A stretch of 11,616 bases of DNA, taken from contig JAEZEU010000365.1 of the NCBI GenBank assembly GCA_023432885.1, positions 1-11,616 on the forward strand. The letters are read 5' to 3'. The notes beneath the pieces were generated by a model that was not told the DNA's origin, ran no database searches, and saw only the letters and a program-made list of their open reading frames with translations. The DNA is from Pseudomonadota bacterium (lineage in GTDB: Bacteria; Pseudomonadota; Alphaproteobacteria; Rhizobiales; Xanthobacteraceae). Positions 5,856 to 11,616 of this stretch are shown here, in pieces (the first letter of the stretch is position 1; the number at the start of each line of letters is the position of its first letter). The translations under genes were made by a program, and so were the position numbers.

Positions 5856-7661
5856 ATGCACCGGACCATCCAGATCCCGAAGAGTGGCCCAGGCGCGGCG
5901 AGCCACGGTTTTACGGTGCTGCTGCTGTGCCTCGCAGGCGCGCTGGCGCTTGCCGTTCCGAGCATGCGAAGCGGCGTGTTCGACGCGATGTCGACGGACG
6001 ACGCCATGCGGCTCGTCGAGGTTCGCGATCTCATGGCCGGACAACCCTGGTTCGACCTGACGCAGTACCGGCTCGATCCGCCGCGCGGCTCGCCGATGCA
6101 TTGGTCGCGCCTGATCGACGCGCCGCTTGCGGCAATGATCCTGCTGCTGCGCCCGCTGCTGGGCGCAACGGGGGCGGAGCAGGTGGCTCTGGTGCTGTGG
6201 CCGACCCTGCTGCTCGCGGCGTTGCTGATCACGGTGGCGAAAACGGCCGCACGCATGGCCGGCGGAGTCCGCGCATCCGAAGTGCAGCTTGCTGCGATGA
6301 TTGTCGCTGCGCTTGCTGCGCCGGCGCTGATCCATTTCCGCGCCGGCGCGATCGACCACCACAACGCCCAGATCGTTCTCCTGCTGTGCTTCCTGTTCTT
6401 CGCGGCTGATATCGAGACATCGATGCGCTCGGCATTGCTTGCCGCCATATCGGCAAGTCTGTCGCTGGCGATTGGCCTGGAGACGCTGCCGGCGATCGCT
6501 GCAGGATGCGGCGCGGTGTTTGGCCTTCTCGTCTGGCACGGCGCTGCCGTTGCTTCCCGGGTCAAGGTATTTGGGGCGGCGCTGATCGGCTCTTCAGTGC
6601 TGCTGGCCGCGCTTCTGGTGCCGCCAAAATTCCTCGCGACGCCGGTGTATGACGCCTTCGGCGGCCCGGTGCTGCTGCTCCTCGTCGGTGGGGGCCTGAG
6701 CCTGGTGATCGTGGGCGCGGTCGCCGAGTGGCTGCCGGGCTTTCCCGCGCGCCTCGGGACGGCTGCCGTAACGGCATCGCTGCCGCTCGCGGTCTTCTTC
6801 GCGTTTTTCCCGGGATTGCTGGCCTCGCCCTATGCCGATGTCGATCCCCTGGTCGCGACGTTCTGGCTCGACCGCGTCTCCGAGACCATGTCGATCCGCA
6901 TGATGTTCATCCTGGAGCCCGAAAGAATCCTGGGCATCTACGTCTTTCCGCTGCTCGCATTGATTCTGGCGGGAGCGGCGGCCAAGCGCGTCACGCCACA
7001 CTTGCGGTTTCGCTGGCTCCTTGCCTCGGCCATGCTTGCAGCAACATTCGCCGTCGGCCTCTGGCAGATGCGCGGCGCGGCGGCGGCAACGATGCTGGCG
7101 GCGCCGGTCTTCGCAGCAAGTCTTGCGATCCTCTGGCCAGCCTGTGAACGCCGCCGCTTGTTGCTCGCCGTGGTGCTGGTTTCTCCGGCTGTTCTGGCTA
7201 CCGCCGGCCCGGCGGTGCGGCCGCTGATCGACCTGGTCAATCCGCCGACGCGGATGATCGCGGCGCAGGATCGCGCAACGACCTGCCGCACGGTTTCCGC
7301 CCTTGCGCCGCTCTCGAGCCTGCCGCCCGGACGCATCATCGCGCCCATCGATCTTGGCCCGGGCATCCTTGCCGCGACGGAGCACGCGGTCTTCGCCGCT
7401 CCCTTTCACCGCAACAATGACGGCAACCTCGCCATGATCAGGGCAATGATGGCGGCTCCCGATGAAGCGCGCCGCATCCTGAAGGAGCGCGGGGCCGATT
7501 ATGTCGTTCTCTGCCGGGGCTCGCTTGAACTGCTGGAACTCACGGAGATGGCGCCGGACGGCCTTGCCGCGCGCCTCGGCCGCGGCGAGGCCCCACATTT
7601 CCTGCAACCGGTCGCTCTCAATGGTGCGGGCAACCTGACCGCCTGGCGCGTCCGGCCATGA
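5856..7661 (+). CDS. STT3/PglB-like GT-C membrane protein
   Basis: The 601-residue polytopic protein resembles oligosaccharyltransferase-type GT-C enzymes. After the first helix (about residues 18-36) the first external loop holds STDDAMRLVEVRDL (D48, D49) and DPPRGSPMHWSRLIDAPL (H82, D88). ALIHFRAGAIDHHNAQIVLL (D167-H-H169) matches the second metal-binding DxH motif of archaeal and bacterial STT3 homologues. About ten more hydrophobic segments follow. The C-terminal soluble part has APIDLGPGILAATEHAVFAA (residues 496-515) where true oligosaccharyltransferases carry WWDYG; the tryptophans are absent. This suggests a relative that moves a sugar to a different acceptor (inference). The ATG at 5856 follows AGGGG with 7-nt spacing and is preferred to the ATG at 5823, which has no ribosome binding site. 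The next gene is on the same strand 97 bp downstream. Confidence 0.72.
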   Translation: MHRTIQIPKSGPGAASHGFTVLLLCLAGALALAVPSMRSGVFDAMSTDDAMRLVEVRDLMAGQPWFDLTQYRLDPPRGSPMHWSRLIDAPLAAMILLLRPLLGATGAEQVALVLWPTLLLAALLITVAKTAARMAGGVRASEVQLAAMIVAALAAPALIHFRAGAIDHHNAQIVLLLCFLFFAADIETSMRSALLAAISASLSLAIGLETLPAIAAGCGAVFGLLVWHGAAVASRVKVFGAALIGSSVLLAALLVPPKFLATPVYDAFGGPVLLLLVGGGLSLVIVGAVAEWLPGFPARLGTAAVTASLPLAVFFAFFPGLLASPYADVDPLVATFWLDRVSETMSIRMMFILEPERILGIYVFPLLALILAGAAAKRVTPHLRFRWLLASAMLAATFAVGLWQMRGAAAATMLAAPVFAASLAILWPACERRRLLLAVVLVSPAVLATAGPAVRPLIDLVNPPTRMIAAQDRATTCRTVSALAPLSSLPPGRIIAPIDLGPGILAATEHAVFAAPFHRNNDGNLAMIRAMMAAPDEARRILKERGADYVVLCRGSLELLELTEMAPDGLAARLGRGEAPHFLQPVALNGAGNLTAWRVRP

Positions 7662-7695
7662 ACGGGGCAACTGGATGTTAGGGAATCTCGTTCAG

Positions 7696-7715
7696 CATGG
7701 GCCGGAACGGCCCTG
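7696..7715 (+). terminator. Hairpin between the STT3-like and spermidine-synthase-like genes
   Basis: GGGCCG-GAA-CGGCCC (7699-7713) is a perfect 6-bp stem. A bulged CA/TG pair extends it to 7696-7715. It starts 35 bp after the stop of the upstream gene and ends 43 bp before the next start. TGATCTATT follows, which is not a real T run. It may be a weak terminator, an attenuator or an mRNA-stability hairpin that sets different levels for the two genes. Confidence 0.35.
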
Positions 7716-7758
7716 ATCTATTCGCGCCAACGACCAACTTCCACCGAGGGTGAATACC

Positions 7759-10269
7759 GTGCCGGCAGTTCTCAGGATTCCAGGCCGCTACTACCTTGCG
7801 ATCTTCGTGCTGGCTTGCGCGACCCTCTCTTTCCAGATCCTGATCACGCGCTTCTTCAGCGTGATGCTGTACTACCATTTCGCCTTTGCCGCCATTTCGC
7901 TGGCGATGCTTGGCCTGACGCGCGGCGCGATGGAAGTCTATGTCAATGCCGGGCGCTATGCGCCCGATGCGGTGGCGAGCCAGTTCGCCCGCCACGCCGC
8001 GTGGTTCGCCATCTCGGGCGTCGGCGCGATGATCGCTTTCCTGTGCGTGCCGCTCGTGGTTCCCGGTGTGCTGGTGCCCGGCGCGCTGGCGCTGGCAGCG
8101 CTCGCGTTCGTGATCCCCTTTAGCAGCAGCGGCATCTGCATCACGCTGCTGCTCACCCGCCTTCCCTATTCCGGCGGCTGGCTCTATGCGGCGGATCTGA
8201 CCGGGGCGGCGCTGGGATGTCTCGGCATCATCTTCGCGCTGCTTGTCGTCGATCCCGTCAGCGCCACGTTCTGGCTCGGCGCCTTTTCCGCAGGCGCAGG
8301 CTGGATGGTGGTCCGCAGCGAGCGCGATACCGCGAACCGGCGCCTCAGTGGAGCGGTCGCGCTGGTACTCGCGGTTGCAGCAAGCGTGCACACCGGCCTC
8401 GACTTCGCGGGAAGCAGCCATCTCGGGGTTTTCTGGGCCAAGGGACACGAGCAGAAGGAAACGCTGTTCGAGCGCTGGAACACCTATTCCCGCGTGCGGG
8501 TGCGGCCGCTCGGCGAGAGCGTGCCCTACGGCTGGGGCTTTGCCCGCAATCCCGACGTCAAGGTCGATCAGAAGCTTCTGGACATCGACGCGGATGCTGC
8601 CACCGTCATCACCTCCTTCGACGGCGATCTCGGCAAGCTGTCCTATCTGAAAGACGATGTGATCAACGCGGCCTATTTGGTGCAGCGGCCGGAGGATGCG
8701 GCGATCATCGGCGTCGGCGGCGGGCGCGACATTCTTTCCGCGCTTCTGTTCGGCGCAAAGCGCATCCGCGGCGTCGAGATCAACCCGGCCATTTTCGAGG
8801 TGTTGACCGACAAGTTCGCACAATTCTCCGGCCATCTCGATCGCCAGCCGGGCGTGAGCCTGGTGAATGCCGAGGCACGCAGTTACATCAATCATTCGCC
8901 CGATCGCTACGATCTGGTGCAGATTTCACTGATCGACACCTGGGCCGCAACGGCCGCCGGCGGACTGACGCTGACGGAAAATCGTCTCTATACCGTCGAG
9001 GCATGGGGTGACTTCTATCGCGCATTGAAGCCCGGCGGGCTCCTCTCGATCTCACGCTGGTACGATCCCGAGGAATATCGCGCGGAATTCTACCGGCTGG
9101 TGGCGATTGCTTCCGAAGCACTGCAGCGCCACGGCGTGCCGGCGAGCGAACTTGCCCGGCATGTGATCGCCGTTACTGGCGGCCCGATCGTGACCGTGAT
9201 TACCCGCCCCGATGCCTTTACCGACGCCGAATGGCAGGCCGCGCGGGAAAGGCTTGCTGCGCAGGGTTTCAAGGTGATCCTGGGGCCCGGCGTCAGCTAC
9301 GACAACATCACCTCGACAATGCTCGAAGGCAAGGCCGACGCAGCCTTCTTCGCCTCGTTGCCGGACAATGTCGCGGCCTCGACGGACGACAGTCCGTTCT
9401 TCTTCTTCACACAGCGACTCTCGAACTTCCTGACCAAGCCAACGGTCGCGGTCACCAACAACAACGTGGCCATCAGCATGATCCTGTTGATGCTCGTCGT
9501 CGCGCTTGCCGCCTGCGCCTATTACATCGTCGGCCCCTTCATCCGGCTGGCCCGGAAGATGCCGTTATCGACGCTGACGCCGCCTGTGATCTATTTCAGC
9601 GCGATCGGCCTCGGATTCATGCTGATCGAAATTGCGCAGATGCAGCGGCTGATGGTCTTCCTGGGACATCCGGTCTATGGCCTGAGCGTCGTTCTCTTCA
9701 CCATCCTGATCTTCAGCGGCATCGGTAGTGCGACGGTGGGCGCGCTAACCCCGGGTCGCAGCGTGATGTTCAGCCGGGCGGCTGCTCTCCTGATCACGCT
9801 CACGGCGGCGGGCATCCTCACGCCGCTGGTCACCACCTGGGCGCGGTCCGAAGCGACCGACGTCCGGATCCTGATCTCGATCGCCTTGCTTGCGCCGCCG
9901 GCATTCTGCATGGGCATGATGTTCCCGCTCGGCCTCTCCATCTGGCGCCGCCACTCGGAAATGCTGCCGTTCCTGTGGAGCGCCAACGGCATCACCTCGA
10001 TGCTGGCCTCCGTGCTGGGGGTCGCCCTTTCCATCCAGTTCGGCATTGCCTCGACCTACGCGCTTGGCGTCGGCCTCTACGCCGTCTGCGCCTGCATGCT
10101 CGCGGTCAGGCACGAGCAGGATCAGCCCGATGTTACCGGGGTCGAAACGATCCAGGGACCGGCCTTGGTGCCGGACGATGTTGCTTCGCCGGCCGTTGCA
10201 TCGGCTGCGCCATCACAGGCGAGGGATACGGTGCCGGCCTCGGGCAGCGCTCCAGCTCCCGCAAAATGA
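7759..10269 (+). CDS. Fused polytopic membrane / spermidine-synthase-like protein
   Basis: The 836-residue protein has a SAM-binding spermidine-synthase fold between two membrane halves. About seven N-terminal hydrophobic segments come first. The central domain starts near WNTYSRVRVRPLG. It has IIGVGGGRDIL (G318-D324, nucleotide loop), GVEINP (E340), NAEARSYI (residues 370-377) and YDLVQISLIDTW (residues 384-395). Aminopropyltransferases carry D-x-x-D here; the first, catalytic Asp is S390 while D393 remains. The usual DE..YHE substrate motif is also absent, so spermidine synthesis is unlikely. About seven C-terminal segments follow, including FMLIEIAQMQRLMVFLGHPV and LWSANGITSMLASVLGVALS, which recur in such membrane fusions. 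The cytoplasmic tail is Ala/Pro-rich. GTG 7759 has GAGGGTG 6 nt upstream; GTG 7750 would sit directly on GAGG, so 7759 is preferred. Its reaction is unknown. Confidence 0.78.
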   Translation: MPAVLRIPGRYYLAIFVLACATLSFQILITRFFSVMLYYHFAFAAISLAMLGLTRGAMEVYVNAGRYAPDAVASQFARHAAWFAISGVGAMIAFLCVPLVVPGVLVPGALALAALAFVIPFSSSGICITLLLTRLPYSGGWLYAADLTGAALGCLGIIFALLVVDPVSATFWLGAFSAGAGWMVVRSERDTANRRLSGAVALVLAVAASVHTGLDFAGSSHLGVFWAKGHEQKETLFERWNTYSRVRVRPLGESVPYGWGFARNPDVKVDQKLLDIDADAATVITSFDGDLGKLSYLKDDVINAAYLVQRPEDAAIIGVGGGRDILSALLFGAKRIRGVEINPAIFEVLTDKFAQFSGHLDRQPGVSLVNAEARSYINHSPDRYDLVQISLIDTWAATAAGGLTLTENRLYTVEAWGDFYRALKPGGLLSISRWYDPEEYRAEFYRLVAIASEALQRHGVPASELARHVIAVTGGPIVTVITRPDAFTDAEWQAARERLAAQGFKVILGPGVSYDNITSTMLEGKADAAFFASLPDNVAASTDDSPFFFFTQRLSNFLTKPTVAVTNNNVAISMILLMLVVALAACAYYIVGPFIRLARKMPLSTLTPPVIYFSAIGLGFMLIEIAQMQRLMVFLGHPVYGLSVVLFTILIFSGIGSATVGALTPGRSVMFSRAAALLITLTAAGILTPLVTTWARSEATDVRILISIALLAPPAFCMGMMFPLGLSIWRRHSEMLPFLWSANGITSMLASVLGVALSIQFGIASTYALGVGLYAVCACMLAVRHEQDQPDVTGVETIQGPALVPDDVASPAVASAAPSQARDTVPASGSAPAPAK

Positions 10270-10332
10270 GCGGAGCGAGGCAGACAATCCGTTGCGAGGC
10301 GTACAACCTGCGATGACCGTGGCCGATGGCGT

Positions 10333-10368
10333 CGCGCTGCAGCGGCTGGGATAGCCGCGTGCATCGCG
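10333..10368. terminator. Imperfect hairpin between convergent genes, candidate bidirectional terminator
   Basis: CGCG-C-TGCA-GCGGCT (10333-10347) pairs with AGCCGC-G-TGCA-T-CGCG (10353-10368) across a GGGAT loop. This gives 14 base pairs with one bulge and one mismatch. It lies between the stop of the spermidine-synthase-like gene (10269) and the stop of the convergent TRAP permease gene (10379). There is no T tract on either strand, so termination is inferred from position and stem strength. Confidence 0.45.
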
Positions 10369-10378
10369 CTGCCCTCCG

Positions 10379-11616
10379 CTAGCCGCCATACAGATAGTTC
10401 GGCAGCCATAGCGTCATGCCGGGCCACAGATACATGATGACCATGCAGAGGATCACGATCAGCATGTAGGGCATCATGCCCGAGAAGATCTGGTTCAGCG
10501 TGACATGTTTCGGCGCGACGCCCTTGAGGTAGAACGCCGACATCGCCACCGGCGGCGACAGGAAGGCGGCCTGCAGGTTCACGAACACCAGCGTGCCCCA
10601 CAGGATCGGGTCGATGCCGAAGTGCTTCAGCATCGGCAGGAAGATCGGCACGAAGATGATGATGATCTCGGTCCATTCCAGCGGCCAGCCGAGCAGGAAG
10701 ATGATCGCCTGCGACAGGATCATGAACTGCACCGGCGTCAGGTTGAGCGAGAGCACCCAGCTCTCCAACAGCGCCTGGCCGCCGAGGATGGCGAAGACCG
10801 CCGAGAACAGCGCCGAGCCGACGAACAGCCAGCACACCATTGCGGTGGTCTTGGCGGTCAGGAACACCGCTTCCTTGGTGCGCTTCCAGTTCAGCGTGCG
10901 GGCATGGAAGGCGAGGATGAAGGCGCCGGCGGCGCCGACGGCGGCGGATTCGGTCGCCGTCGTGATGCCGAACAGGATCACCGCGAGCACAATCACGGTG
11001 AGGATACCGAGCGGCATCACCGAGGAGGTCAGCAGCCGCAGCACCTCAAAGCGCTCGCCGTCCATGCGCAGCAACGAGCGCGTGGTCCAGAACCCCATGA
11101 GAAGCGCGGTGATGGCAAAGCCGATATAGAACTGCAGGGCCGGCCCCTGCTCAGCCGGCGTCTGCTCCGGCGTCGCCGCAGCGCTGCCGAGCTGTTGCAG
11201 GCCTTCGACCGCCTCCGCGGCTGCGCCGGCCTGCTGGTGTATGACGACGTACCACCAGATCGTGCCGAGCGTCACGATGGTGAGCAGGAGCGGCACCAGC
11301 GAAATGGTGAAGTTCTGCAGGATCGCGCCATAGCCGATCGGCTTGCCGTCGATCTGAAGCGTCCTGGCCGGTGCCGGCGAAACCAGGGCCTTCGACAGGG
11401 CCACGAACAGATTGGGCGAGTAGAGCGCCTGCAGCTTCTTGATCCATTCCGGCACGTTGACCCGGGTCTGCTCCTCCGGCAGCGGCGGGGCGATCTTCGG
11501 ATTGATCATCGCCCAGCCCACGACGTAGACGAGGTAGAGGAAAGCGAGGAAGAAGCCGGGCAGCATCGCCGCCGCGTAAAGTTTCACCACCGACTGGCCG
11601 GCCACCGCCGCGTAAA
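10379..11616 (-). CDS. TRAP transporter large permease (DctM type), C-terminal part (5' end outside window)
   Basis: TRAP large permeases are inner-membrane subunits that drive sodium- or proton-coupled uptake of carboxylates and related solutes delivered by a periplasmic binding protein. About 411 residues are visible, open to the window edge. Family marks are KLYAAAMLPGFFLAFLYLVY, GITTATESAAVGAAGAF (usual form PTEAAAVG), LEWTEIIIIFVPIFLPMLKH, GIDPILWGTLVFVNLQAAFL and SPPVAMSAFYLKGVAP. Between PPLPEE and SSVMPLGIL lie about 150 residues, including two extra hydrophobic segments (VPLLLTIVTLGTIWWYVVI and LQFYIGFAITALLMGFW) joined by an Ala/Glu-rich loop. Standard DctM proteins have a much shorter link there, so this is a long-form subfamily. 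A GTG at 11605 is only an internal codon. Small-permease and binding-protein genes would lie to the right. The substrate is unknown. Confidence 0.88.
   Translation of the reverse strand, partial: YAAVAGQSVVKLYAAAMLPGFFLAFLYLVYVVGWAMINPKIAPPLPEEQTRVNVPEWIKKLQALYSPNLFVALSKALVSPAPARTLQIDGKPIGYGAILQNFTISLVPLLLTIVTLGTIWWYVVIHQQAGAAAEAVEGLQQLGSAAATPEQTPAEQGPALQFYIGFAITALLMGFWTTRSLLRMDGERFEVLRLLTSSVMPLGILTVIVLAVILFGITTATESAAVGAAGAFILAFHARTLNWKRTKEAVFLTAKTTAMVCWLFVGSALFSAVFAILGGQALLESWVLSLNLTPVQFMILSQAIIFLLGWPLEWTEIIIIFVPIFLPMLKHFGIDPILWGTLVFVNLQAAFLSPPVAMSAFYLKGVAPKHVTLNQIFSGMMPYMLIVILCMVIMYLWPGMTLWLPNYLYGG

Noticed and set aside
6594..7670. 358-residue open frame on the minus strand
   Set aside because: It is antisense to the STT3-like gene, with a highly charged, low-complexity composition and no recognisable motif.
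7678..8895. 405-residue open frame on the minus strand
   Set aside because: It lies antisense to the spermidine-synthase-like gene, is rich in Arg, Asp, Gly and His with no hydrophobic or domain pattern, and is the usual shadow of high-GC coding sequence.
1..11616. CRISPR array, tRNA, rRNA, prophage or insertion sequence
   Set aside because: No regularly spaced repeats, RNA-gene signatures, transposase or integrase motifs were seen on either strand.

Overview
The window reads as ordinary chromosomal DNA of an alphaproteobacterium. It is most like Bradyrhizobium, Rhodopseudomonas and related Nitrobacteraceae. The reasons are the high GC content, DUF2336 and DUF1269 genes, an exbD-tonB pair, a small secreted protein with the GWRGPGWYRCG signature, a TRAP permease, and an extragenic palindrome of the CATTCCGGGG...CCCCGGAATG type that is common in this group. 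The assignment rests on recall, not on a search.

Layout. Bases 1-1102 (+) hold the end of exbD and a complete tonB, overlapping by four bases (GTGA); an exbB gene is expected to the left. Bases 1103-1224 are a convergent gap with several short hairpins. Bases 1225-1645 (-) hold a small secreted-protein gene whose signal peptide and body lie in different frames, so it appears broken by one base. Bases 1898-2398 (-) encode a DUF1269 protein and 2613-3752 (-) a DUF2336 protein. A 28-bp imperfect palindrome (3817-3844) lies upstream of the DUF2336 gene, followed by a degenerate extragenic palindromic repeat (3949-4018).

Bases 4063-10269 hold three large multi-spanning membrane proteins. A GT-C-like protein (-, 4063-5553) is divergent from an STT3-like GT-C protein (+, 5856-7661). 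The latter is followed by a fused membrane / spermidine-synthase-like protein (+, 7759-10269) whose active-site motif departs from true aminopropyltransferases. The two (+) genes are separated by 97 bp containing a small hairpin. The window closes with the 3' part of a TRAP transporter large permease gene (-, 10379-11616), convergent with the previous gene across a strong imperfect hairpin.

How they may work together. ExbD and TonB form the energy-transducing arm for outer-membrane TonB-dependent receptors. The three central membrane proteins could form a small envelope-modification locus: two candidate lipid-linked-sugar transferases beside a membrane-anchored SAM-fold enzyme. This is inference from adjacency and fold class only. 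No RNA genes, CRISPR arrays, prophage or intact insertion sequences were seen.
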